The translations under genes were made by a program, and so were the position numbers. 10,334 nucleotides of DNA. It comes from Acidobacteriaceae bacterium (GTDB lineage Bacteria; Acidobacteriota; Terriglobia; Terriglobales; Acidobacteriaceae). The DNA lies in NCBI GenBank assembly GCA_003154055.1, contig PMCH01000310.1:6771-17104 (forward strand), in the 5' to 3' direction. Below the pieces are notes generated by a model. It was not told the origin of the DNA. It ran no database searches and saw only the letters and a list, made by a program, of their open reading frames with translations. Positions 1 through 6,716 of the stretch are shown here, one piece after another. Each line of letters begins with the position of its first letter. Position 1 is the first letter of the stretch.

Positions 1-103
1 ATTCAAGGAGATTCTCGCGGCGGTGGAAGATGCGCAGCTGGAGGGGCGAGTGGCATCGCGCGAGGCAGCGATGGAGTTGGTGGGGCGGGAATTTCCGCGG
101 TAG
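1..103 (+). CDS. 3' end of an unidentified gene (partial)
   Basis: An open frame enters from the left edge (first full codon at base 2) and stops at TAG 101-103, leaving 33 C-terminal residues that begin FKEILAAVEDAQLEG and end in EFPR. The sequence is charged, alanine-rich and predicted helical, as expected for the C-terminal helix of a soluble protein. There is no membrane segment or recognisable motif, and I cannot assign a family from so short a tail. It is read toward the convergent propeller gene, with about 144 bp between the two stop codons. That this frame is a real gene end rests on its coding-like composition and on the repeat-bearing non-coding gap that follows it. Confidence 0.55.
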   Translation, partial: FKEILAAVEDAQLEGRVASREAAMELVGREFPR

Positions 104-128
104 CCACGTGCCTGTTGTGCGGGTAGGG

Positions 129-185
129 GTCCTTCGACTGCGCGAACGATCCGCGAAGCGAATCGTTCGCTCCGCTCAGGAGGAC
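129..185. repeat. REP-like intergenic stem-loop
   Basis: An imperfect palindrome lies between two convergent genes. The inner arms GCGAACGAT (142-150) and ATCGTTCGC (162-170) pair perfectly over 9 bp around an 11-nt loop. The outer arms GTCCT (129-133) and AGGAC (181-185) also pair, with mismatched bases between. No T-tract follows on either strand, so it is not a classic intrinsic terminator, although its position downstream of both stops would suit 3'-end formation or mRNA protection. A 17-bp segment of the right side (164-180) recurs exactly at 5426-5442, which argues for a dispersed repeat family. Similar short GC-rich elements are, in my recollection, common between acidobacterial genes. 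Confidence 0.55.
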
Positions 186-247
186 AAGGATCCAGGAATC
201 CGTGATGACTACTGCATCGCATCGCTGCTACATCAGAAGAGCGCAAC

Positions 248-3200
248 TCACTCTTTGTCGCGGTCTTGTGAAGTGGTTTGTGCGGAATCGGCTGATCCGG
301 GAGTCGGTTTCTGCGGATCGATTTCCGGAAGTCCGGCTTGCTTCAGCTTGGTGTTCAGGTCCGTCACATCTTTCGACTTGAGTTGATCCCACGTGTTGAG
401 TTGCTCGCTCAAAGCCTTTTCGACTTCGGCGAACATGGCGGATTGTTGGGTCGTCGGGGCGGCGTCGGCGCTGTCGAGAGCGCCTAACACTGCGCCGAGA
501 CCGGTGTTGAGGCGGGAGAGGCTTCGTCCCTCGGGCGTGCTCAGAAAGCGGGTGCCGTATCCGCCTTCGTCACCTTCTAGTCCCGCGGCTTTCGTTTCGA
601 GATCCTGAATCGACTTCGTAATCTCGGGACTCGGGTTTTTTGCAAGCAGAGCTTTCAGCTGCGAACGCAGGCTGCGGAGTTGTTGCACGGCTTCGTAGTC
701 GCGGTGGAGGGCATCGGCGATCTTACGGTCGAGTTCGAACTGACGGCGCAGGTCTTCGGGCGAGGTCTTGACGCGCGGGTCCATGCGGATTTCGAGCGTC
801 TGGGGGGAGATCCCACCGTCAACCCTCATGACTAAACTGTATTTGCCGGGCAGCACTGCAGCTCCGATTGGATGACGAGGAGTGTCGTGGTAGATCGCAG
901 AGATCGGGTATTCGTGCTCGAGCACGTCGGGCTCAGGATAGTGCAAGTCCCAAATAAAACGGTGCATGCCAGCAGCCCCAGAAAGCTCACGGGCGGGGCG
1001 AACCCAATAAGTGGGAACGTTAAGCTCCTTGTCGTTGACTGGTCCATGTTTATCAGTGTTAAAAAAAGTGCGAACAGTTTTGCCCGAAGAGTCCGCAATC
1101 GAGAGCATGACGTGGGCAGCGGGGGACTTCAGCCAGTAATCGAGCATTGCGCCGTCGGGCGGATTTTGTCCGGCAGGTTCTTCCGGCGGCAGAGGCGTAT
1201 CGGTGTTGTTGTTGCGGCGGACGCGATAGGTCAGCTGTGGAGTGAAGATATAAGAACGCGTCCCTGCAACCTGCGCGCTTAACTGCCGTAACGGCGTGAT
1301 GTTGTCGAGGATCCAAAACGACCGGCCGTGCGTGCCGACGACAATATCGTCGTTGTGAATCACTAGATCGCGGATCGAACTTGGCGGCAGGTTGAGTTCC
1401 AACGACTGCCAGTGGTCGCCATCATCGAAGGAAACATAGACGGAGCGCTCGGTTCCGGCGAAGAGCAGTCCTTTGCGTTCGGGATCTTCACGGACGGTGT
1501 TGACGGGCTCGTTGTCCGGTAAGCCGGTGACAATCTTCTGCCAGGTCTTGCCGCCATCGTGCGTGCGGTAGATGTATGGCTTCAGGTCGTCCACGCGGAA
1601 GCGATTCACAGCAGCGTAGGCAGTTGGGGTATTGAAGTGTGACGCGTCCATCTGGGCGACTTTGCTCCAGGGAGTCAGGTCGGGCGGCGTGACGTTCTGC
1701 CAGTGCTTGCCGCTGTCACGGGTGACGTGGATGAGGCCATCGTCGGTGCCAGCCCAGATCAGGTTGACGTCTTTCGGAGAGGGTGCGATGGAATAGATCA
1801 CGCCGCGGTGTTTCCCCTTGGCGGGATCGGCTTCCACGAACGGCCCGAGGCTTGGTGGTACACAGGGGTCTTCGCGCGTCAGGTCGGGACTGATCTCCTG
1901 CCAACTGTTGCCGCCGTCGTGGGTGGCGAACAGGACATTCGAGCCCAAGTAGAGGATGTGTGGATCGGCGGGAGAAAAAATCAGCGGCGCGGTGCGGTTG
2001 AAACGATAGTTTCCTTTGCGCAGAACGACCGGCGATACGTCGCGCGTCTGGCCGGTGTTGCGATCGAACACGGTGGCTTTTCCCCCGTAGATCAGGTTGG
2101 GATGGAGCGGGTCGGGCGCGACGTAGCCGTACTCCTCGACGCCGACGTTGGTCCAGTCGCGGAAGGTGATTTCGCCGAAGTCGCTGCGACTGGCGGTGCC
2201 GATGGAGCCGCTCTCCTGCTGGCCTCCGTAGACCCAGTAGGGAAACTGGTTGTCGGTGATGACGTGGTAGAACTGCGCGGTCGGCTGGTTGTACCAGGAA
2301 CTCCAGGTCTGGCCGCCGTTCACGGTGATGGTTGCGCCCTGGTCAACCGCCATGGCAATGATGTCCGGGTTGTCGGGATTGATCCAGATGGTGTGATAGT
2401 CGTCGCCGCCGGGAGCTCCTTTGATGGCAGCGAAATTCTTGCCCGCGTCGGTGGACTTGTAAGTGGACGTGTTGGCTACGTAGATCACGTCTTTGTTTCT
2501 GGGATCGACGCGCACGCAACCGAAGTCGTCGCCGCGGCCCCAGACGCGCTCTTCGTCGTTCATCTGCTGCCAGCTTTCGCCGGCGTCGTCGGAGCGATAG
2601 ATTCCGTTGCCTTTCTTCGCGTTCACCCAGGCGTACATGCGATGAGGGTCGCTGGGCGAGACGGTGGGGCCGATTCGTCCGATGCCTTCGGCTTCGCCGG
2701 GGAGGCCCTTGGTGAGTTGGTGCCAGGTATTGCCACCGTCGGTGGATTTGTAGAGACCGCTGCCCGCGCCATTGAAGGCGCCACCGGTAGTCCACGGGGG
2801 ACGGCGCGAGGCCCACATACTGGCGAAGATCACTTGCGAGTTTCGCGGATCGAACATGAGGTCCTGGGCGCCGATGTTTTCGTCTTTATAGAGAACCTTT
2901 TCAAAGGTCTGCCCGCCGTCGAGTGAGCGGAAGACACCGCGTTCAGCGTTCGGGCCGTAGGGATGTCCAACGGCGGCGACGAAGAGCCGGTTGGGATCCT
3001 TGGGGTCAACGATGATGGAGCCGATCTGCTGAGCGTCGCGGAGGCCGAGATGCTGCCAGGTGCGGCCAGAGTCGGTGGATTTGTAGATGCCGTCTCCCAC
3101 GGACAGATCGGGACGGCGGAGACCTTCGCCGCTGCCGACGTAAATAATGTCGGGGTTCGACGGAGCGAGGGCGAGCGCGCCAATTGAACCGGTGGGCTGG

Positions 3201-3463
3201 TCATCAAAAATCGGGTTCCAGGTGCGGCCGGCGTCGGTTGTTTTCCAGACTCCGCCGTTGTTGGGAGCCATATAGAAAACGTTGGGCTGGCTCGGAATTC
3301 CGGAGATGGCTACCGTTCGCCCGGCGCGGAAAGGGCCGATCATGCGCCAGTGAAGTTCCTGATACAGGGAGGGATCGAATTGCTGGGCGGACAGAAACGC
3401 GTCAGCCAGGGAGAAAATTCCGAACATCAGGGCAAACGTCAACCACAGGGATCGCATTTTCAC
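248..3463 (-). CDS. Secreted Asp-box (BNR/VPS10-sortilin-like) beta-propeller protein
   Basis: An exported protein of about 1071 residues. I place the start at GTG 3463, because GAGGT lies 7 nt upstream. The longest frame (to 3616) would overlap the neighbouring gene, and ATG 3457 is also possible but has a 13-nt spacer. Residues 1-26 form a signal peptide: K2 and R4, a hydrophobic core, then an ADA or LSA cleavage site. Residues ~30-720 carry eleven Asp boxes of the S-x-D-x-G-x-T-W type (for example KTTDAGRTW, KSTDSGRTW, KSTDGGNTW, RTHDGGKTW), as in sortilin/VPS10 and BNR propellers. A beta-sandwich region (~775-895, including PGKYSLVMRV), a helical, probably coiled-coil stretch (~900-965) and a polar tail follow. 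Automated annotation often calls such proteins glycosyl hydrolases, but I see no catalytic motif. Binding or scaffolding outside the cytoplasm is an inference, and the ligand is unknown. Confidence 0.9.
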   Translation of the reverse strand: MKMRSLWLTFALMFGIFSLADAFLSAQQFDPSLYQELHWRMIGPFRAGRTVAISGIPSQPNVFYMAPNNGGVWKTTDAGRTWNPIFDDQPTGSIGALALAPSNPDIIYVGSGEGLRRPDLSVGDGIYKSTDSGRTWQHLGLRDAQQIGSIIVDPKDPNRLFVAAVGHPYGPNAERGVFRSLDGGQTFEKVLYKDENIGAQDLMFDPRNSQVIFASMWASRRPPWTTGGAFNGAGSGLYKSTDGGNTWHQLTKGLPGEAEGIGRIGPTVSPSDPHRMYAWVNAKKGNGIYRSDDAGESWQQMNDEERVWGRGDDFGCVRVDPRNKDVIYVANTSTYKSTDAGKNFAAIKGAPGGDDYHTIWINPDNPDIIAMAVDQGATITVNGGQTWSSWYNQPTAQFYHVITDNQFPYWVYGGQQESGSIGTASRSDFGEITFRDWTNVGVEEYGYVAPDPLHPNLIYGGKATVFDRNTGQTRDVSPVVLRKGNYRFNRTAPLIFSPADPHILYLGSNVLFATHDGGNSWQEISPDLTREDPCVPPSLGPFVEADPAKGKHRGVIYSIAPSPKDVNLIWAGTDDGLIHVTRDSGKHWQNVTPPDLTPWSKVAQMDASHFNTPTAYAAVNRFRVDDLKPYIYRTHDGGKTWQKIVTGLPDNEPVNTVREDPERKGLLFAGTERSVYVSFDDGDHWQSLELNLPPSSIRDLVIHNDDIVVGTHGRSFWILDNITPLRQLSAQVAGTRSYIFTPQLTYRVRRNNNTDTPLPPEEPAGQNPPDGAMLDYWLKSPAAHVMLSIADSSGKTVRTFFNTDKHGPVNDKELNVPTYWVRPARELSGAAGMHRFIWDLHYPEPDVLEHEYPISAIYHDTPRHPIGAAVLPGKYSLVMRVDGGISPQTLEIRMDPRVKTSPEDLRRQFELDRKIADALHRDYEAVQQLRSLRSQLKALLAKNPSPEITKSIQDLETKAAGLEGDEGGYGTRFLSTPEGRSLSRLNTGLGAVLGALDSADAAPTTQQSAMFAEVEKALSEQLNTWDQLKSKDVTDLNTKLKQAGLPEIDPQKPTPGSADSAQTTSQDRDKE

Positions 3464-3486
3464 GGGGGTGACCTCGAAAGCAGCTA

Positions 3487-3517
3487 AGGATAAACCAGCG
3501 GGGGCGCGAATCGCCAA
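3487..3517 (-). promoter_or_regulatory. Weak candidate promoter for the propeller gene
   Basis: In the 86-bp gap before the propeller gene, the minus strand reads TTGGCG (3517-3512) and TATCCT (3492-3487), each matching 4 of 6 sigma-70 consensus bases. The spacer is 19 bp, longer than ideal. If used, transcription would start roughly 15-20 nt ahead of the GTG start. This is suggestive only. Confidence 0.25.
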
Positions 3518-3549
3518 GTTCACGCCGGGGTTGGAGGCAGGCTCGGTTT

Positions 3550-3930
3550 CTATCTGGACGCTTCGCGCTGCCGGCGCAACGCATGGAGGATGCGCGATCC
3601 GCTGATGCCGAAACATCCGACGGCGGCAAAAGCGGCTAGTTCCATGGTGCGGGAGGACATTCGCAGATAGTCCGCGGAAAGCGCGAACAGGGCGCAGAGC
3701 AGGCCAAGGGTGTTGAGCCAGAGGGGAGAATGAATTTGCGGCAGCTCGCGGCGGAAGCGGACCTGGAGTAGCAGTGCCGCCAATCCGATAGCGGCAACCA
3801 CGACCAGGGCGATGGGGCTAAAGAAAGCGCTACGGTTGGTATAGATGACCACCAGCGCGAGAGCCAGAAGGAGCAGGCCGGAGGCAATGATTGTCCAGCG
3901 GCGTGCTGCATGAGACCCGGAAGTTGCCAC
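3550..3930 (-). CDS. Small four-helix membrane protein, function unknown
   Basis: A 126-residue protein starting at GTG 3930. GGAGAGG stands upstream with a 7-nt spacer, which supports this start. Four hydrophobic segments are visible at about residues 12-30, 36-56, 70-89 and 95-113. Loops between them carry arginine clusters (VRFRRELP after helix 2), and the tail ALRRQREASR is basic, so both termini are probably cytoplasmic. There is no catalytic or transport motif, and I do not recognise the family. It sits 60 bp downstream of the LuxR-type regulator on the same strand, so co-transcription with it is plausible. It ends 86 bp before the propeller gene. Its length and helix count suit a small integral membrane accessory protein, but no role can be claimed. 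Confidence 0.75.
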   Translation of the reverse strand: MATSGSHAARRWTIIASGLLLLALALVVIYTNRSAFFSPIALVVVAAIGLAALLLQVRFRRELPQIHSPLWLNTLGLLCALFALSADYLRMSSRTMELAAFAAVGCFGISGSRILHALRRQREASR

Positions 3931-3960
3931 TCAGCCGCCTCTCCCCGGAGGCGTGCCCAC

Positions 3961-3966
3961 ATTGTA
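3961..3966 (-). promoter_or_regulatory. Candidate -10 element for the small membrane protein gene
   Basis: The minus strand reads TACAAT here (5 of 6 matches to TATAAT), about 30 nt upstream of the GTG start and just after the regulator's stop codon. I see no convincing -35 at the expected distance. The gene may have its own start site or may be read through from the regulator. Confidence 0.25.
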
Positions 3967-3990
3967 TCCCGATGGCCTTTGAAATGAGGC

Positions 3991-4662
3991 CTATGCAATG
4001 CCCGGGAGCCATTCGGCGGAGCGGCTCTCACCATTCGAAATCGCGTAAAGAACGAGTTCCACGCGCGTCGAAACCCCGAGCTTGTCAAAGATGCGCAGCA
4101 TGTATTTCTTGATGGTGTGTTCGCTGAGGCCGAGCTCGACAGCCACTTCCCGGTTGCTGAGGCCGTCAGCCACGAGCGCCACGACCTGTTCTTCGCGCGC
4201 CGTGAGAAGCGGCTTGCCTTTGACGTTCACGACGCGCAGGGCGGGAACCTGGGACAAGGCGTCGAGCAGGAAGTGCATTTGCTGGCTGTTGATCCACACT
4301 TGCCCGCGGGCCACGCTGCTGATGCACCGGCAAAGCGAACGAAGGGGAGAGTCACTGAAGAGAAACAGGCCTTTGGCTCCGGCCCGGAAAGCACCCACGA
4401 CCAGGTCGCGATCACAGTTGTCGACCAGCAGCACTGGGGCAACCTTGGGGTGGGAAAGATGAAGCCAGCGCAGAAGGCTAAGGTCGCGGAGATGATTTCC
4501 CGCGATCAAAACGACATCGGCGGGGTTTGCCTGCATGGAATGTTTTAGGGCTGAAGTCTCGGGCGCAACGGAAGACACACGGAAGTTCCGCCGGTTGCTT
4601 AAGGCACTCGTGAGAAGTTGGGACTGAATGGGAGCGGAATCGGCGACCAGGATGCGAACCAC
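3991..4662 (-). CDS. LuxR/NarL-family regulator with a degenerate receiver domain
   Basis: A DNA-binding transcription regulator, 223 residues from GTG 4662. The open frame continues to a TTG at 4974, but those extra 104 residues are Pro/Arg/Ser-rich and look non-coding. The receiver fold begins at once with VRILVADS, and 223 aa is normal for the NarL/FixJ family. No good Shine-Dalgarno precedes this GTG, so the start is likely but not certain. Residues 1-~115 form the receiver, although key positions are changed: D8 is followed by S9, A54 occupies the phosphoacceptor site in DVVLIAGN, and F102 replaces the conserved lysine. Residues ~150-210 are a canonical LuxR helix-turn-helix (LTAREEQVVALVADGLSNRE, then SEHTIKKY). 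DNA binding is probably controlled by something other than aspartate phosphorylation. No histidine kinase gene is adjacent. The small membrane protein follows 60 bp downstream. Confidence 0.88.
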   Translation of the reverse strand: MVRILVADSAPIQSQLLTSALSNRRNFRVSSVAPETSALKHSMQANPADVVLIAGNHLRDLSLLRWLHLSHPKVAPVLLVDNCDRDLVVGAFRAGAKGLFLFSDSPLRSLCRCISSVARGQVWINSQQMHFLLDALSQVPALRVVNVKGKPLLTAREEQVVALVADGLSNREVAVELGLSEHTIKKYMLRIFDKLGVSTRVELVLYAISNGESRSAEWLPGIA

Positions 4663-4995
4663 ATCCTTTGGGGCTAACCGCGATCCGCTTGCGCCTCTTG
4701 AGGAACCCGTGGCGGGCAGGAAGTCAATATTGCCCGATGAAGCGGGTTCAAGGCGAGTATCGCTGGTCCGGCATCGCGCGATCCATCGAAGAGGTATACC
4801 ACGAGATTCTGGGATGGAAACGGGGCGCGGACTCGATGCCGGGCGGGAGAGAGGCCGCCATTTCGGAACCTGGCGAGCCCCTTCCGGTAGCGCGGGTGCG
4901 CAACTGGGCCCGACACTACCTTTCGCTTTGATTCGAGTTGGTGCCGGCGGGCAGCCGAGGCTTCCTTCCAGCAAGCCGGGAAATTCGACGAACTG
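4663..4995. other. 333-bp gap between regulator and PilZ-TonB gene
   Basis: No established gene occupies this stretch. The minus-strand frame of the regulator stays open across it, but its translation looks like chance coding in GC-rich DNA. On the plus strand there is a short ORF with a glycosyltransferase-like tail, listed separately. A minus-strand TTGACT (4727-4722) resembles a -35 box for the regulator, but no acceptable -10 sits 16-18 bp from it. A weak GGCTT/AAGCC stem near 4960-4978 lacks a T-tract. The gap should contain the regulator's promoter and the PilZ-TonB terminator, yet neither is clear. Confidence 0.4.
4737..4931 (+). pseudogene. Possible glycosyltransferase C-terminal remnant
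   Basis: This is a 64-codon plus-strand ORF from ATG 4737 to TGA 4929-4931; the frame stays open back to an ATG at 4668. Residues 7-25, GEYRWSGIARSIEEVYHEI, look like the end of a GT4-type glycosyltransferase, where an aromatic-Arg-Trp stretch, an Ile-Ala pair and a final EVY-x-E-[IV]-L helix are typical. The sequence before the ATG does not look like a glycosyltransferase in any frame. The regulator gene begins 75 bp to the left on the other strand, so no room exists for the sugar-binding domains. This suggests the stub of a truncated gene in an otherwise empty gap. AGGAAG lies 13 nt before the ATG, too far for strong initiation. It could instead be an unrelated small protein or a chance ORF. 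The resemblance was judged by eye. Confidence 0.35.
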
Positions 4996-5871
4996 CTAGT
5001 TCAGCTGGAATTCCACCGTAATCGTGGTTTCGACATCCACGGCTACACCGGCGGAGCGATAGGGTTCAAATCTCCAGAATTGCACGGCATCCAGCGCCGA
5101 CCGCGCCAACAGGTCTGGCCCAGACACCGGCCGCAAGTGTTTGACGGTGCCGTCCGGCGCGACGATGACATCCAGAATCACGATTCCTTGCGTGCCCGCC
5201 ACCCGGGCGGCTTCCGGATAAACCGGATCCACCTTGTGGAGGATGCGCTGCTCCATGGTCTCCGAGGAAACTCTCAGGGGAGAACCTGGCGGGGTCTCAA
5301 GGACGGCTGATCCCTGCGCCTCCAGTTCATGCCAGGCCCGTTGCCACTCCCACCATCCGAAGACTCCGAGCATCAGAATCGCGAGCAGCAGCGCATAAAA
5401 TCGCCGGCGATGAACACGTATTCTGCGTTCGCTCCGCTCAGGGTCCGGAGGGGCAACCGCCTGAACCGGATCGGCGCTCGGAGCAGGTGTTGCCAGGTTG
5501 CAGCTCACGATCGGTGCCGGGGCGTTCCGATAGGCCCAGTACCGGATCATGCTGCATTGTTCGGCAGACAGCCCCACAAACTGGAGTCCACAACGAAGTT
5601 GGTCATGATAACGAACGAGCGCGCGCGCGCGGACCGGCAAGCCAACATTCGGCAGGCGTAATTCCACCCCAATCGGCTGGCCCGTCGTCAGTTCTCCAGC
5701 CACGACCGCGCCGACGCCGCCTTCGCTGAGATCCGTGCATCGTCCGGGCAGACTGTCGGGAATCCCGGAGCGCAGGATAATGACGTCCAGCGGCACGTTG
5801 ATCGGGTGCCGGGGGAAAACGCGCTGTGGCGATGCTTGCGGCGCCGTCGCCAATGATGGAGCTGCACTCAT
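4996..5871 (-). CDS. PilZ - transmembrane - TonB_C fusion protein
   Basis: A 291-residue inner-membrane protein. ATG 5871 is chosen because GCGGAGG stands 7 nt upstream; the longer TTG start at 5922 has no such support. Residues ~15-118 are a PilZ domain with both c-di-GMP motifs intact: R17-V-F-P-R21 (RxxxR) and D47-L-S-E-G-G52 ([D/N]xSxxG). A Pro/Ala-rich linker (~118-150) leads to a basic stretch (RVHRRR) and one membrane helix (~158-174). The positive-inside rule puts PilZ in the cytoplasm. Residues ~214-291 are a TonB C-terminal domain (DPVYPEAARVAGTQG, then DGTVKHLRPVSG, ALDAVQFWRFEPY), which would be periplasmic. TonB proteins contact TonB-dependent outer-membrane receptors. The periplasmic spacer (~40 residues) is shorter than in classical TonB, and no ExbB/ExbD genes lie nearby. 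A c-di-GMP-responsive envelope link is an inference. Confidence 0.9.
   Translation of the reverse strand: MSAAPSLATAPQASPQRVFPRHPINVPLDVIILRSGIPDSLPGRCTDLSEGGVGAVVAGELTTGQPIGVELRLPNVGLPVRARALVRYHDQLRCGLQFVGLSAEQCSMIRYWAYRNAPAPIVSCNLATPAPSADPVQAVAPPDPERSERRIRVHRRRFYALLLAILMLGVFGWWEWQRAWHELEAQGSAVLETPPGSPLRVSSETMEQRILHKVDPVYPEAARVAGTQGIVILDVIVAPDGTVKHLRPVSGPDLLARSALDAVQFWRFEPYRSAGVAVDVETTITVEFQLN
5426..5442. repeat. 17-bp copy of the intergenic repeat inside the PilZ-TonB linker
   Basis: CGTTCGCTCCGCTCAGG occurs here and at 164-180, base for base. On the coding (minus) strand it contributes to the residues PERSERR just before the membrane helix of the PilZ-TonB protein. A 17-bp identity within a 10-kb window is unlikely by chance. 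Confidence 0.5.
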
Positions 5872-5996
5872 CCGACTGCCTCCGCAGAGTCGAGCAAATC
5901 TTTGTCTCGCGGCTGAAACCAAACCATCAAGCGGCGCTTATGTGAAGATTGTGGGGAGAGTATAACGGAAATGCCGGAATAGTTTTCCTCAACTTC
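5872..5996. promoter_or_regulatory. Divergent intergenic region with back-to-back -10 candidates
   Basis: This 125-bp gap must hold promoters for both the PilZ-TonB gene (minus) and the sirtuin gene (plus). The most AT-rich point reads TATAAC on the plus strand (5961-5966) and TATACT on the minus strand (5964-5959), each a 5-of-6 match to a -10 box. I find no good -35 for either at 16-18 bp. If the plus-strand box is used, the sirtuin leader would be only about 24 nt, and it would include a three-codon ORF at 5970. Confidence 0.35.
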
Positions 5997-6701
5997 ATGA
6001 TTTGCATCGGACCGGAGGACCGCGTATTTGTTCTGACTGGCGCCGGAGTAAGCGCCGAGAGCGGAATCCCAACGTTTCGCGGTGTAGGAGGATTGTGGCG
6101 CAATTACCGGATTCAGGAAGTCGCATCGCCCGATGCGTGGGCTCGTGATCCGGCGCTGGTTTGGGAATTTTATTCGATGCGACGGCGGGTGGCAGCGGCC
6201 GCCAGGCCGAACCCGGCACATGCGGCGCTCGCGGACCTGGAAAAGAAAATTGGCGACCGGTTGTTCATGTGCACGCAGAACGTGGACAACCTTCACGAGC
6301 AGGCGGGCTCACGCCAGGTTGCGCACATGCACGGGGAGTTGTTCGTGAGCCGCTGCGACCGCTGCCCGCGTCAGCCGTTTGCGGATACGTCGACCTACGA
6401 ACCGCCCGCTGTGGTGCCGCAATGCGAGTGCGGCGGCAGGATTCGCCCGCATATTTGCTGGTTTGGCGAAGTGCCATTCGACCTGGATCGGATTTTTGCA
6501 GCGCTGGTTCGGTGCACGGTCTTCACTGCGATTGGAACGTCGGGTGGAGTGGAACCAGCGGCAAGCTTTGTGGGGCAGGTTTGTGGCCGGGCCCGGACGT
6601 ACTACGTTGGACCGGAGTCACCCGCCAACCACCTCGTCTTCGATGAGTGCTTTCAGGGCGAGGCGGGAAGCGTCCTGCCGATGCTGTTTACGGTCGAATA
6701 G
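5997..6701 (+). CDS. cobB: Sir2-family NAD-dependent protein deacylase (class III sirtuin)
   Basis: A cytoplasmic enzyme that removes acyl groups from lysine using NAD+, yielding nicotinamide and O-acyl-ADP-ribose. It is 234 residues from ATG 5997; the frame opens further to a TTG at 5949, but the NAD-binding core starts right after this ATG, as in short CobB proteins. No clear Shine-Dalgarno is present. Motifs in order: GAGVSAESGIPTFRG (15-29), FYSMRRR with Y59 and R62 in the Y-x-x-R pair of class III enzymes, TQNVDNLH (92-99), catalytic H111 in HMHGEL, zinc cysteines C119, C122, C142 and C144, RPHICWFGE, and IGTSGGVEPAA. The Tyr/Arg pair suggests activity on succinyl- or malonyl-lysine as well as acetyl-lysine, by analogy with E. 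coli CobB. It converges on polA with 7 bp between stop codons. Confidence 0.93.
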   Translation: MICIGPEDRVFVLTGAGVSAESGIPTFRGVGGLWRNYRIQEVASPDAWARDPALVWEFYSMRRRVAAAARPNPAHAALADLEKKIGDRLFMCTQNVDNLHEQAGSRQVAHMHGELFVSRCDRCPRQPFADTSTYEPPAVVPQCECGGRIRPHICWFGEVPFDLDRIFAALVRCTVFTAIGTSGGVEPAASFVGQVCGRARTYYVGPESPANHLVFDECFQGEAGSVLPMLFTVE

Positions 6702-6716
6702 GGTCCAGTTATTCGA
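6694..6716. terminator. Palindrome spanning both convergent stop codons
   Basis: TCGAATA (6694-6700) and TATTCGA (6710-6716) form a perfect 7-bp stem around a 9-nt loop. The sirtuin TAG (6699-6701) and the polA TAA (6711-6709) both fall inside it. It could act as a bidirectional 3'-end structure, but it is AT-rich with no T-tract, and part of the symmetry arises because both genes end in GAA-TAR. Confidence 0.3.

Noticed and set aside
1703..2926. 407-codon plus-strand open frame antisense to the propeller gene
   Set aside because: It arises from the regular codon pattern of the repetitive Asp-box gene; it has no recognisable domain and no ribosome-binding site.
3464..3616. 51-residue N-terminal extension of the propeller protein
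   Set aside because: It would put the signal peptide internally and overlap the neighbouring gene. GTG 3463 has a well-spaced GAGGT.
4663..4974. 104-residue N-terminal extension of the LuxR-type regulator from a TTG
   Set aside because: The extension is Pro/Arg/Ser-rich with no domain, while the receiver fold begins exactly at GTG 4662 and gives the usual family length.
4960..4978. GGCTT/AAGCC stem downstream of the PilZ-TonB gene as a terminator
   Set aside because: Only 5 bp of pairing with a 9-nt loop and no T-tract on the coding strand.
5619..5631. Alternating GC run as a possible phase-variation tract
   Set aside because: It is only about six GC units, lies in a conserved part of the PilZ domain encoding Arg-Ala repeats, and is within what a GC-rich genome produces by codon choice.
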